From NCBI RefSeq assembly GCF_900107145.1, contig NZ_FNOW01000018.1:1-54180 (forward strand): a stretch of DNA of 54,180 nucleotides, in the 5' to 3' direction. This DNA is from Allochromatium warmingii. GTDB taxonomy: Bacteria; Pseudomonadota; Gammaproteobacteria; Chromatiales; Chromatiaceae. A program made the translations under genes and the position numbers. A model generated the notes under the pieces. That model saw only the letters and a list, made by a program, of their open reading frames with translations. It did not search any database and was not told the origin of the DNA. Shown piece by piece: positions 1 to 10,744 of the stretch (within the stretch, counting starts at the first letter, position 1; each line of letters opens with the position of its first letter).

Positions 1-93
1 GTGAGTCTCAAGTTTACTTAGCGTCTAGTCGATTGTTGCTTCGCCAAATTTGCAATAATCAAGTTCGCTATAAATTAGCCGCTGGCTAGAAAA

Positions 94-111
94 AAACTGA
101 TTTGCCAGTTT
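94..111. promoter_or_regulatory. small palindrome upstream of the first methyltransferase
   Basis: The arms AAACTG and CAGTTT flank a 6-nt spacer, and the symmetry extends imperfectly outwards to CTAG on both sides. It lies about 25 bp before the methyltransferase start in an AT-rich leader. A position between promoter and start would suit an operator, which some restriction-modification genes have, but no regulator gene is next to it. The function is inferred only. Confidence 0.22.
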
Positions 112-133
112 CTAGACAGCCTCTCAAGAAAAA

Positions 134-1735
134 ATGAATTATTTATATTACGGCGATAATCTCGATATTTTGCGGACAAAAATTCCCACTGAAAGTGTTG
201 ATCTATGTTATATAGATCCGCCATTTAATTCTAAGCGTAATTATTTTCAAATTTATAATAATCAAGGTACTGAAGATCGCGCACAGTCACAAGCATTTAT
301 TGATACGTGGGAATGGGGTGAGGAAGCGATTGCTGGATTTGATTATATTAACGATATTAGTAATCAAACAAAATTTACATCACAAACAGTCGCGCTGATT
401 CGTGGCTTAGAACCCGTTTTAGGACGTGGAGATTTGTTTGCGTATCTTGTTCACATGACATTGCGCATCGTTGAAATTCATCGAGTTTTAAAAAGAACAG
501 GAAGCTTTTTCTTGCATTGCGATGCGACAGCATCACATTATCTCAAACTAATATTAGATAGTGTTTTTTGTGGAAATGGTGGCGAATATCGCAACGAAAT
601 TATTTGGGCTTACGATACAGGCGCTACTCCAAAAGGCACAAAATTTTTAAAAAAACACGATATTATATTCTGGTACTCGAAATCCGTAAAAGATGTATGC
701 GTAAACGAACTATTCCGCAAGCATGTTATTCCACAAGAAGATTTAAAACGATATAAAAAAGATCAAGATGGCCGACTATGGCGCGACAACCCTGTTGGCG
801 ATTACAGTCAAAACAGCATTGAAGCACTAGAAAAAAAGGGATTGATTCACTATACAAAAAATGGAAAACCTCGGATAAAAATGTATCTTGAATGTGAAAA
901 TGGTGTGTATTTTAAATACAAGAAAATTCCAGATTATTGGGATGATATTGATGCGTTAAACGCTAATGCTGCTGAACGTTTAGGCTATCCTACGCAAAAA
1001 CCAGAATTGTTGTTAGAGCGCATTATTAGTGCATGCAGTAATGAAGGCGATACCATTCTCGACGCCTATTGCGGTTGCGGAACAACTATAGCTGTTGCTC
1101 AAAAATTAAAAAGACGCTGGATTGGGATAGATATTACCTATCAAAGCATCAGTTTAATACTAAAAAGGCTACAGGATACATATCCTAAAAAATTGAAAAA
1201 AATCGAATCTTCACTAATACTAGATGGTGTGCCACGCGATCTAAATAGTGCTATCGCTTTAGCGAATCGCAAAGACGATAAAACGCGCAAGGAGTTTGAA
1301 AAATGGGCTATTCTCACTTATTCCAATAATCAAGCACGAATTAACGACAAAAAAGGCGCAGATGGTGGAATTGATGGCGTTTCTTTGTTTGTAGTTTATT
1401 CTAGCAAAAACGGTAAAGCTGTTTTTCAAGTTAAATCAGGAAGCGTTAATCGAGCTACTATTGCAACATTAAATAGCGATAGATTACGAGAGAAAGCTGA
1501 AATAGGGATTCTGATTTGTTTAAATTCACCGACAAAACCCATGCAGCAAGAAGCGATTGCCGCCGGTATATATAAGCATCCACTATTAAATCGTCAAGAC
1601 AATTGCATTCAAATTGTGACTGTGCCGGAAATTTTAGCTGGTAAGCGTCTGGATTTACCAATGGGACGAACGGATACGATCAAAACCGCAATGGCTACAA
1701 ACGATCAAGATCAACAAATAATCTCTTTCGATTAA
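134..1735 (+). CDS. DNA methyltransferase with C-terminal Mrr-like nuclease domain
   Basis: A 533-residue fusion of a beta-class DNA amino-methyltransferase and a Mrr-like PD-(D/E)xK nuclease domain. Catalytic motif IV, DPPF, is at residues 28-31. The SAM-binding motif I, YCGCGTT, comes much later near residue 311, so the order IV, target recognition, I is that of the beta class. The C-terminal part carries GADGGIDG near residue 408 and QVKSG near 432, matching the acidic and Q-x-K positions of Mrr-type nucleases. This architecture suggests a single-chain restriction-modification enzyme, or a methyltransferase with a vestigial nuclease. The gene is strikingly AT-rich compared with its right-hand neighbour, which suggests horizontal transfer. 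A diverged paralogue lies at 19571-21190. The ATG at 134 follows an A-rich, weak ribosome-binding region. The target sequence cannot be predicted. Confidence 0.88.
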   Translation: MNYLYYGDNLDILRTKIPTESVDLCYIDPPFNSKRNYFQIYNNQGTEDRAQSQAFIDTWEWGEEAIAGFDYINDISNQTKFTSQTVALIRGLEPVLGRGDLFAYLVHMTLRIVEIHRVLKRTGSFFLHCDATASHYLKLILDSVFCGNGGEYRNEIIWAYDTGATPKGTKFLKKHDIIFWYSKSVKDVCVNELFRKHVIPQEDLKRYKKDQDGRLWRDNPVGDYSQNSIEALEKKGLIHYTKNGKPRIKMYLECENGVYFKYKKIPDYWDDIDALNANAAERLGYPTQKPELLLERIISACSNEGDTILDAYCGCGTTIAVAQKLKRRWIGIDITYQSISLILKRLQDTYPKKLKKIESSLILDGVPRDLNSAIALANRKDDKTRKEFEKWAILTYSNNQARINDKKGADGGIDGVSLFVVYSSKNGKAVFQVKSGSVNRATIATLNSDRLREKAEIGILICLNSPTKPMQQEAIAAGIYKHPLLNRQDNCIQIVTVPEILAGKRLDLPMGRTDTIKTAMATNDQDQQIISFD

Positions 1736-1765
1736 ATTAAAGATTTTCGTAGTTTAGCGCATAAA

Positions 1766-1800
1766 AAACCGCCGCATTTCAGGAAGAAGTACGGCGGTTT
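1766..1800 (-). terminator. intrinsic terminator after the 1388-residue membrane protein gene
   Basis: A 9-bp perfect stem (AAACCGCCG with CGGCGGTTT) has a 17-nt loop. Read on the minus strand it ends in a run of T, as expected for a rho-independent terminator of the gene ending at 1855. It lies between convergent genes and may also stop plus-strand transcription from the methyltransferase. Confidence 0.7.
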
Positions 1801-1854
1801 AATCAAAAAAGAAGATACGTAAAAAATACATATCAGCTTTTTATTGTCAAACAG

Positions 1855-4800
1855 CTACCACCCACCCGCCTTATTGCTGGAAGCTGGTGGCTGACCGCTG
1901 GAAGCGGCTACCGCCCCCCGATCCACCCACAGCATGGGCTGCGCAAAGCCCTGCCAGCCCCAGCGCAACCAATCAAGCAGGCGCACCGCTAACCACAGCG
2001 CCCACGCCAACATCAGGGCGCGATAGACCCACAGCGGCACCGAGATTACCCAGATTTCCGGTAACTGCGGGCCACCTCGATCCTGATACCAATTTAAGAT
2101 CGTCGCGCTGGAACCGTGACCGCGAATCCACATTTCGGGATGGCCGAGTAAGCCTTGCTGCACCGCGCCGATCAACGCTGAGAGCGCCAGCAGCGTCAGC
2201 AGCACTAGCCCGATTTGCAGCAGATTGAACTGCCACCAGCGTAGCGGCGTGGTGTCCAAGCGTTGCCGCCAACCGAGCGCAAACAGCCAGCCGCCAATTA
2301 GCACCGCAACCACCACTTCCGACAGTGCCAGCCCAATACCTAGCAATAGCCAGTCGTACCAGCGCAGCGGCGTTAATTGCACCCGTCCGAGCAGCAGTGC
2401 GACCGCAATCAGCACGATCAACAGGCCCCAAAACAGCACCGCTGGCCCAATCCCCGCGCCGCTGGCCCACAGCACCCAGCGATCATCCGGCAGGCGCACC
2501 TGTTGCGTGAGATTGACGGCGCTCTGTCCCAGATCGGGACTCAGTGGTCGAAAACTGGTTAGCAATGGGGTCGGTGAGCGCCACGCGAGGCGCATGTCTT
2601 GCGTGCCCGGAAGCAGCGGCAGTTCAATCTGGATACTCTGGCTACTCGGCAGCGGCAGCGTGCGCCCATCAATGCTCAGGGAGCGCAATTCAGCGCCATC
2701 CGGTAGCGAAATCGTGTGTACACCACCCTGCGTACTGCGGGCCGTGAGCGTCAGCGTCGTATCGGTGCCGCGCCGTCCGGGGGCGATCTGCACGGCCACC
2801 CGATCTAACGTCAGCGTCGGCCCGGGTACACCTTCAGGACGGCTGATGCGCAGTCGTAACCGCTCGCCGGGCAGCGGTCGCCACTGCGGGAGCCAACGGC
2901 TACCCTGACCCTGATGATGCACTGGCGCGAGATCCATTGCGTCTAAATGCCACAGCGGACTGAGATCGAGCCACCAGGATTCAGTCAGACGCGGATCGCT
3001 GCTCGCGGTCAATTCCAGTTCATCGACTGGCGTGAGACTCGATACCCAGTGCAGCGCGGTTTGCCCGGGCGCAAGGACGACCTGCAGCCGTTGCCCGTCG
3101 CTTTGCAGTCCAGCGGTTTGCACCGATTCTCCGGGCAGCAGCGGTACCGCGATCAATACCGGAAATTCGGGCGCAGACAGGCGGCTAACTTGCGTGGTCA
3201 CGCGCCAATCGCGGCCAAAGTCCAAACGCCGTTCGACTAACAGCAGCGGCGGCAGTGCTTCTTGCGTCAGTGGTTGCTCGCCGCTAGATTCGGTCGCGGC
3301 CAGCCGCAATAACTGAAGCTGTTGCCCGAGACGACCATCGGCATTGACCCCTTCGATCCGCCAGCCCTCGGCATCGGTCGTGAGCTGACGCGGTGGCAGC
3401 GCCAGTCGCACATCAACGCGGGTTTCAGTGCCCAGCGTGCCAGTGAGCTGCACCTGATGGCGACCGCGTGGCAGCGCGAGCAACAGCCGTCCATCGGGAT
3501 CACGGCGCAGGGTTTCGAGCGCCACACCATCGACCCGCACCGCACTCGGCGACCAGCCGGAGCGCGTTTCCAGCAGCGGCGCAGCCAGTGCGGTCGCGGC
3601 ATCGAGCGTGAGATCGAGCGTCAACTGTTCCGCTGTCGCCTGTACCGCGAGATCGGCCAGCGTCAGGCAATCGGGCAGACACTCCGGCGGAGCCAAGAGC
3701 CGCGTGCGCAAGTCATCGAGCAATTCTGGATTCGGAAATTCAGCAGCCAGCGTCGAGCGTGGCGTGAACAGTGCCGTGAGCGCGACGGCCAGCATCAGCA
3801 CGGCGAGCGATGTCGGCAATTTGCTCGGCAGTTGGAGCGTCCAGCGCGATAGCGAGACATCCGCCACGCGCCAGCCGAGCGCCAGCAGCAGCGCCCCGCC
3901 GATGAGCACGCACACCAAGCGCCAACGCGGAGTCAGCCACCACAGCCGCGCCCCATCCTGCGGGCCAACCGGCGCACTCCAACTGAACTCGACCTGCCGC
4001 CACTGCCAATCGGGAATGCCGGGGCCGGTCTGGATCAAGGCTTTAGGATCAAAACGCTCCAGCGGTGAAATGGGCGCGGCGGGTACAGGTTCTGAGAGGC
4101 TGGATGCACGGGCTTTACGCTCAGGCTGCATCGCGCCCATTTCATCCATTTCCGCCGGAGCTGGCGCTTCCATCAGTTGCGCGTTGAAGGAAAAGTGCGG
4201 CGCTGACCGGGGCGGAGCTGCACCGACCCGCGCACCGGTGGCGCTCCAATACGGCTGCGCCAGTTGTGGATAGAGTCCGTGCCGCACTTCAGTGACCAAA
4301 AACGGCAAGCTGATCGTCAGCAGCGCCAAAATTGCCAGCCGTTGATACCAGCGCACCAGCCCGCGCCACCGCGCCAGCCCGCGTGCGTCGGTCTGTTGCG
4401 GTAGCAATCGCAACAGCGCCGCCGCTGCCAGCAGATGCAGCCACACCAGACGCGGTGCGCCGGGTTCGAGCCAAATCAACGTCAAAGTGACCAGCGCCAA
4501 CGCGCCCCAGCCCACGCCCCAGAGTCGCCCGACGCCGAGCGTGAGAATCAGCACTAAAAATAGATCGAGCAGTGTCCAGCGCGTCAGCCAGGTATCGGGG
4601 CGATTATCGACGCCAGAGACAGCCAGTAACGCCCAGCCCGGCGGCAGATGCAGTCGGCTGGTCGCGCCGTCGAGCGTCAATGACCAACCCGAAGCCGGAA
4701 TCCAATCAGCAGGCGCGGATTCGAGCCGACTATCAGCAACTAGGTTTAACTGTCCGCGTCGCACCTCGATGCCGGGCGGCGCATCGGCGGTCAAGCGCGT

Positions 4801-6021
4801 AATCAGCGCCGGTTGTTCGGCGATCCGCGCCTGACCGAGTGCCAATTCGGGCGCGGTTTCGAGCCGCCAACTGCGCGTCACCTCACCGTTGAGACGGTCG
4901 CGCACGCTGTACCCCTGACCATCGAAATCGAGCCACAATTCACGCGCCAAGCGCAGGCGATTCGGCTCAGGATCGGTCTCGCCGCGTCCCTGTTCATTTA
5001 ATAGCAGCACCGCGCCCGGCCCAGCGGCATACACCGGCAACCGCGCCCAGTCGCTCGGAATGCCGGTTTGATTCGGGTCGAGGCGTTCTAAGCCGGTCAG
5101 CTCGACGCGCCGCCGCTCCGGTTGCGCCGCAAATGCCCAGACCTCGCGCTCCGGCCAGGGTGCGGCCAGTTCTTCGGGTCGCCGTAATTCGCTGATCGCG
5201 CCGACATGATGACTGGTGATTTCCACCACCCAACGCCCCGGACGCACCTGCACGCGCAAGGTTCCATCCAGATCTAAGCGGGTCGGCAACGGACTAACAA
5301 TCTGTGATGGCTGACCACCGGGCAACAGCACCGGGCCGAGTTCCAGCGCCCGTGTGCGGCCCGAGACCTCTAATTCCAGCCGCGTCAACACGCGCAACGG
5401 TACCTCATCATCTAGGCGACGATAGACATCTAAACGCAGTTGATCGCCCTCGGTTGCGGTGCGTGCTGATCCGGGATCACGCAGCCATAATCGCGCCTCG
5501 CGATCCAAACGCGGCACCAGCGGTGCGCCACCATCGAGCGCCAGCGTGACCAGTCCGGTTTGCGGCGGTAGTGCCAGCGATTCGGGACGGTCGCGCCACT
5601 GAAAACGCCCGCTGAGTTGATATTGACCGGCAGCCAGTTGCACCGCCGGACGCCCATCCCGAAGCATCACCGGCAGCGGATGATTATCCGCCTGCACCGC
5701 CTGCGGCCAGTGCTCGACATCGCCGGGCAGCATCACCCAATCGGCGGCATTCAGCGTCCAGCGTTGCGTAAACCGCCCGCCGCTGGCATCGAGTTCAAGC
5801 TGCAAGCGTCCGGGCCAAGCGCACAGCCGTTGCGCACCATCAGCGGCCAGCGGACAGACGCGAGGATCGCGGCCCGGTGGTTCCTGCTCCAACACCCAGG
5901 GCACCCAGGGCGCGAGTGCCTCGGGGATGGTGTAACCCTCAGCCGTCGCGTGCGCCGCGAGCAGCGCCAACCCACCGCCCAACAGCCAAACCGCGAAGCG
6001 AATGCGCATGAAATGGGACAT
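1855..6021 (-). CDS. very large multi-pass envelope protein of unknown function
   Basis: A 1388-residue protein that I do not recognise by family. It begins with a signal sequence (about residues 5-27) and then a beta-rich periplasmic region of about 450 residues. A cluster of membrane helices follows (about 480-590), then a second periplasmic stretch, helices near 699-755, a third beta-rich region, and at least four hydrophobic helices in the last 200 residues. Two beta-rich segments (about 50-145 and 777-865) resemble each other: each has a paired-cysteine start, a W-x-P or W-P element, a DGR motif and an L-x-x-G-x-x-Q-x-x-G ending. This suggests an internally duplicated domain. The gene stands alone on its strand with a terminator behind it. 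Codon use and GC content match the housekeeping DNA. Role unknown; an envelope scaffold or sensor is only a guess. Confidence 0.75.
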   Translation of the reverse strand: MSHFMRIRFAVWLLGGGLALLAAHATAEGYTIPEALAPWVPWVLEQEPPGRDPRVCPLAADGAQRLCAWPGRLQLELDASGGRFTQRWTLNAADWVMLPGDVEHWPQAVQADNHPLPVMLRDGRPAVQLAAGQYQLSGRFQWRDRPESLALPPQTGLVTLALDGGAPLVPRLDREARLWLRDPGSARTATEGDQLRLDVYRRLDDEVPLRVLTRLELEVSGRTRALELGPVLLPGGQPSQIVSPLPTRLDLDGTLRVQVRPGRWVVEITSHHVGAISELRRPEELAAPWPEREVWAFAAQPERRRVELTGLERLDPNQTGIPSDWARLPVYAAGPGAVLLLNEQGRGETDPEPNRLRLARELWLDFDGQGYSVRDRLNGEVTRSWRLETAPELALGQARIAEQPALITRLTADAPPGIEVRRGQLNLVADSRLESAPADWIPASGWSLTLDGATSRLHLPPGWALLAVSGVDNRPDTWLTRWTLLDLFLVLILTLGVGRLWGVGWGALALVTLTLIWLEPGAPRLVWLHLLAAAALLRLLPQQTDARGLARWRGLVRWYQRLAILALLTISLPFLVTEVRHGLYPQLAQPYWSATGARVGAAPPRSAPHFSFNAQLMEAPAPAEMDEMGAMQPERKARASSLSEPVPAAPISPLERFDPKALIQTGPGIPDWQWRQVEFSWSAPVGPQDGARLWWLTPRWRLVCVLIGGALLLALGWRVADVSLSRWTLQLPSKLPTSLAVLMLAVALTALFTPRSTLAAEFPNPELLDDLRTRLLAPPECLPDCLTLADLAVQATAEQLTLDLTLDAATALAAPLLETRSGWSPSAVRVDGVALETLRRDPDGRLLLALPRGRHQVQLTGTLGTETRVDVRLALPPRQLTTDAEGWRIEGVNADGRLGQQLQLLRLAATESSGEQPLTQEALPPLLLVERRLDFGRDWRVTTQVSRLSAPEFPVLIAVPLLPGESVQTAGLQSDGQRLQVVLAPGQTALHWVSSLTPVDELELTASSDPRLTESWWLDLSPLWHLDAMDLAPVHHQGQGSRWLPQWRPLPGERLRLRISRPEGVPGPTLTLDRVAVQIAPGRRGTDTTLTLTARSTQGGVHTISLPDGAELRSLSIDGRTLPLPSSQSIQIELPLLPGTQDMRLAWRSPTPLLTSFRPLSPDLGQSAVNLTQQVRLPDDRWVLWASGAGIGPAVLFWGLLIVLIAVALLLGRVQLTPLRWYDWLLLGIGLALSEVVVAVLIGGWLFALGWRQRLDTTPLRWWQFNLLQIGLVLLTLLALSALIGAVQQGLLGHPEMWIRGHGSSATILNWYQDRGGPQLPEIWVISVPLWVYRALMLAWALWLAVRLLDWLRWGWQGFAQPMLWVDRGAVAASSGQPPASSNKAGGW

Positions 6022-6036
6022 AACTGTGCCTCGTGA

Positions 6037-6204
6037 GTGGGAAAGGACAGCGGCATCAAGAACGACCCGAACGACTGGTCAGACGATCCGCGCTATATCG
6101 TCGATCTGCTCCGGCGCGTGGTGCAGATGAGTCTGAAAACTGTGCGGGATGAAGCCGACGCTTCCACCAAAAAAGCTATTCCTCAGCCTCTGACGGCACA
6201 ATAA
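6037..6204 (+). pseudogene. C-terminal remnant of a restriction-type DEAD/DEAH helicase
   Basis: Reading plus-strand codons after the TGA at 6034 gives about 55 residues containing GIKNDPNDW, DDPRYIVDLLRRVV and SLKTV before a TAA at 6202. From memory, this combination is typical of the extreme C-terminus of predicted helicases and of Type ISP restriction-modification proteins, where a phrase like NDPNDW...DPRYI-DL is conserved. Nothing upstream belongs to such a protein, because the 1388-residue gene starts on the opposite strand at 6021. The piece is therefore a scar. Its 3' part overlaps the end of the decayed hybrid kinase on the other strand. Confidence 0.5.
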
Positions 6205-9200
6205 CAGCGACTGTCGCCTGTACATAGCGAGCAATAGATTCCAAAGCGGTGGTGATGGCTGTCTGCAACGGTTCCACTGAACTATCACCGCCTTCCGCTA
6301 AATGCCTTTCTAAGCGACTCGCTTGCTCCGCCACCTCAAGCAGGCCCATATTGCCCGCCGTTCCCTTGAGTTTATGGGCGAGTTGTCGCGCGGCTTCCGG
6401 TTCAGCGTTCGCAATGATCTGCGCACTATCAGCATAGTCATGTGCGAAGCGTTGCAAATATTGGCAATACAGATCGGGTTTCCGCCAAATAGCCAGTCCC
6501 TGATCGAGGGCCAGACCGGGTAGCGCCGTGCAGGATTGTTGCGCATCCGCAGCCGCGTCCGTAGTCTGGGTTGACGCGATCACCGCCGCAGTTGGCAGCT
6601 TCACCAGCGAGAGAATCAAGGCCACCGCTTCCGTCACATCGAACGGTTTTGACAGAAAGGCGTTCATCCCCGCCTCAAGTGCAGCGCGGTGCTGCTCACC
6701 AACGGTGTCGGCAGTCAGGGCAACAATCGGTAACTGCGACAGGCCCGCGTGTTGCGAATCAGGCGCGTAGCCGTGCGCCCATCCATCACCGGCATCTGCA
6801 CATCCATCAACACCAGATCGACCGCTTCAGGATGCGCGATCAGCCAATTCACCGCTTCCTGACCATCGCTGGCAAGCTGCACCGTCGCGCCCTCATCGCT
6901 AAAAATGCGTTGCGCAACATCGCGGTTAATATCACTGTCATCGACGACGAACAGACGCAGACCGACTAAACGACGGGCGTTGACCGGCGTCGCGGGGGTC
7001 TGCGGCAAGCGACCCAAGCGCCGCTGACGTTCACGGATCACCGCATCATAGAACGATGAAGGCGTCAGCGGCTGCGTGAGCACCGCGTCCATCGCCTGAA
7101 CATGCGGCAGCTCTAATAAGCTGGTGCTGTTATGGGCGGTGAGCAGAAACAGCAGCGGTCGCGCCGCAGTCGGGAGCGCGTGACGAATCGTGTTTGCGAT
7201 GCCAAAAACATCGGATCCGGGTTCGCGCCAATCCAAGAGCACCACCGCCTCAGTTCCCTGAAATGCCGCATCACCCAAAACATAGCGTAGTGCTTGCTGT
7301 CCCGACGCCACCTGCGTCGCCGTCCAGCCGAGTGCCGCAACCGTAGCGGCTGCCCCTCGCGCACAACGGGATTGTCATCGACGATGAGCACGCGAATCCG
7401 TGCGCTCTCATCTTCCGTGTACTGTGTGGGCGTGGTCTCTAGGACATCAAATATCAGCTCAAACCAGAAGGTGCTACCAACCCCCAGCGTGCTATTGAGC
7501 TTCAGCGAACCGCCCATCAGTTCCACGAAGCGTCGGGAAATCGCCAACCCAAGCCCCGATCCGCCAAAGCGCCGCGTGGTGGACGCATCCGCTTGCGCAA
7601 CAGGTGTTTTGATGACCTGTACCCATTCACGGTGTCCATCACTGGCAAAAGTCAGCTCTTCTTCATTTGATCGCGGTTGACCAGCGGCAATCACCGCTTG
7701 ATCATTAGCACGGAAAAAATCGGCCTGCTCAGATGAGGTAAAATCATAGTCAGTCCGACCGACGATCTGCGTTTTGCTTAAACCATAAAGGTTTTCAAAA
7801 CGTCGATTACAGGTTATATAAACCCCGTCAGGATCTTTCAGCCAGACGAGATCGGGAATATTGCTAAACAGCGTTTCGAGCAGTTGTTGGCTATCGCGCA
7901 GTGCAATTTCTGCCAGTCGTTTTTCCGTGACATCCCCATCTAAACCGCGATAGCCAATAATCCGGCCGTCGTCATCATGAATGGGCATACCCGTGCTATA
8001 GACATAGAGTAAACGCCCATCGCGATGCTGATTGATATTCTCAAGGTCGCGGAATGATGCACCGCGTGCAACGATATCGCTAAATTCCGCCGCCACGCGC
8101 ACGGCTTCATTCGCTGGCATTAAATCAAAAGCCGAGCGTCCGAGAATTTCAGCGGGTGTGTAGCCAAGCACGGTTTGCACGCCTTCGGAAGCATAGGTAT
8201 AGCGGGCCTGTGAATCGACTTCCCAAACCCAATCGGCAGAGGCATCAACGATGTCTTGAAAGCGTTGGCGACTGGCGTTGAGTGCTTGCTCGGCTTTTTT
8301 GCGGGTAGTAATGTCTTGCACGGTGCCGCGCAACAGGATGACTTGTCCAGTCGCGTCAAATACCGGCTCGCCACGCGCCGTAATCCAACGGGTGCTACCA
8401 TCGGGACACACAACCTCGGCATCACACTGATAAGCCGCGCCATGCGTCAGCGCCTCTTGAACATATTGCGTTAAATTGCTCCAGCTCTTCGCGGTGAAAT
8501 ACTGCATTACCTCTGGATATAAGGCCGCCGGTAATGTCGGATCGCGGCCATAAATTCGATAGACTTCTTCTGACCAATGATGGGTATTAGTGGGAATATC
8601 CCATTCCCAGTGCCCAATTCCGGCAATGCGTTGCGCTTCACGCAAACGCGCTTCGCTGTCGCGTAGGGCGGCGGTGGCGGCTTTATGGGCGCTAATATCC
8701 AAAGCATAAACAATCCGCATTGCCGAGCGACTATCATCGGTCTGCGTCACAGTCACATCTAATAGCACTGGGAAACGCTCACCATCCTTGCTCAGATGTT
8801 CGGTCTCAAAAACACAATGCCCAGTCGCATCCGCCTGCTGTAATGCCATTAGCGTTTCAGCCACGCGGTCAGCCGGAAACAATGCCGCGACCGGCATCCC
8901 GATTAGCTCTTCAGGACGATAGCCGCGCCGCTTGGCAAAAGCCGGATTGACCGCGACGAGTCGCTGATGTACCGGATCGCCGATGGCCAAATTCAATTCA
9001 GCTTTGATAAAGGCATCATTCCAGAGCGCCAGCCGTAATTCCGCTGCCTTGCGTGCCGAAATATCCTCAATAACGGAAATAAAATAATCCGGCGCACCGT
9101 TCGGCTGGCGAACCAGTGAAACGGTCAAATGCCCCCAAATCAGATCCCCATTTTGACGGATGTAGCGTTTATCGAGCGCATAGGTCTCAATATCGCCATT

Positions 9201-10445
9201 GAGCAAGCGTTCAACTAAAATCAAATCGTGATTGATGTCATCGGGATGACTGATGTCTTGAAAGCGCAAGTTGAGCAGTTCAGTCTCGGCATAGCCAAGT
9301 AAGGCGCAGAGCCGTTTATTGACCCGCAACCACTGACCATTCGGAACCACTAACGCAATACCAACGGCGGCTTGTTCAAAGGTCGCCAAAAAGCGTTGCT
9401 CGCTTGCATGTAATTGTTCTAGCGCCGCAAGGCGTTCAGTTTGAGCGTCATGAATGGCAGTCGCCAGTGCCATTTGCTGACGATGGCGTAATAATAATGA
9501 GCCGACGAATAGCGTGAGTAAAATAAATCCGCTGATCAATCCCAGCAGCGCAATTTTTGGTAAAGCCAAAGCGCGAATTTCCGCTTGATCGAGCTTGGCA
9601 ATCAGGAACCAATCGGTTCCTGGAATGGCTTTAGCGACACCAAGAACCGGAACATCACGATAATCAACGCCCTCAATCACATCATTGGCGGCAACCTCAC
9701 CGCGCAGCCATTGCGCCGCCAGCAGCCGGACGCTGGAAACAGGCCGACTGGTCTGGGTCGTATCGTCCAGATAACGCAGCGGACAGAGATAGCGCACATG
9801 CTCGCCATCACGACGAAATAGGAAGGTTTCACCGCTGCTAATGTTGCTTGACCACGCACTCAGCGTCGGGCACAGCCAATCCTGCGCATCAATGCGCAGA
9901 ATGACCTAGGGTGACGGCCCCGCGCCGATGAGTGGAATTGCATAATCGAGATGGATATGCCCTAGCCGATCCAAATATGGATCAATTCGCTGGATGTGGT
10001 TTGCGGTAGGATTCGCGGCAAGTAATTGCGTTAATTCCGGCGGGATGTCATGGGAGACCTCATCGGTACTCCAAATCAATTGCCGTTCGGCATCATAAAG
10101 CGAAACACTCGCTACACTTTTTTTAACACTGAGCCGAGCCAATCGTGCCTGAAGCTGCTGTGCTGCCGCAAGATCATGTTGATTGATCCAGCGTTGATAT
10201 TCATCCAACAAATTAGGATTGAGGCCGACGATTTCGGCATCACTGCGCCGCTCATCTAACCAATCGGTGATTTGGTGTGCCTGAAGATCAACAATGGCAC
10301 GCAGACGGTCACTCTCATAACGCTTCTTTTCTTTCAGAACCGAGTCAATGCCAAATCCACATAGACCAATAATAATGAGCGTAATCAGTAGCTCTAATAG
10401 TCGGTGCATCCAGCTATAACGCACAAGCGTAATCACTTTATTCAT
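6176..10445 (-). pseudogene. decayed hybrid sensor histidine kinase (PAS-rich, receiver, HPt)
   Basis: One ancestral gene is spread over four pieces. The N-terminus (from 10445) has a membrane anchor and sensor domain and is interrupted by an in-frame TAG at 9906-9908. The same frame then continues through a second membrane helix and about five PAS domains. Near 7590-7605 the last PAS domain (VQVIKTPV) runs straight into the ATP-lid sequence QADASTTRRFGG and G2 box GSGLGLAI. The phospho-acceptor His region, N box and G1 box are gone by an in-frame deletion. A one-base loss in the G run at about 7353-7356 breaks the first receiver. Another near 6745 breaks the second receiver (FVVDDSD, LVLMDVQMPVMDG), after which the frame resumes as MNAFLSKPF. 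A C-terminal HPt domain (AHKLKGTAGN) ends at 6176. With four lesions it cannot make a working kinase. Sequencing or assembly error could explain the one-base shifts but hardly the exact loss of the kinase core. Confidence 0.82.
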
Positions 10446-10744
10446 GAAGTTGACCTCACAATCGTCAATCCTTACACTGAGCAGCGCAATCAGTTGCCGC
10501 TTTTATCCAGATTTACTACCGACGACACGGAGCGCCTGTTAGTCGCACAACGGGCTGCCGTAACCTTCTATTTCTAATCGAAATAATAGCTTAACCTGCA
10601 ACGCTTTTAGGCGTGTAACGTTGGGGCGAGGCTGCTTGCAGCCAGACAATGAGAAACGCCAGCCAGCTTCGTGATTGCACGCAATCGGATGATCGCCGTG
10701 ACGAAGTTGGTAGCTAAGGGGGGCGGGAGAGTGAAAATTCCAAT
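10446..10744. other. intergenic stretch without a recognisable gene
   Basis: About 300 bases between the decayed kinase and moaD. A 69-codon minus-strand reading frame runs through it, but it has no visible family features and unusual composition, so I do not call it. A half-copy of the local palindrome family (GTGACGAAG) is at about 10697. Confidence 0.4.
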
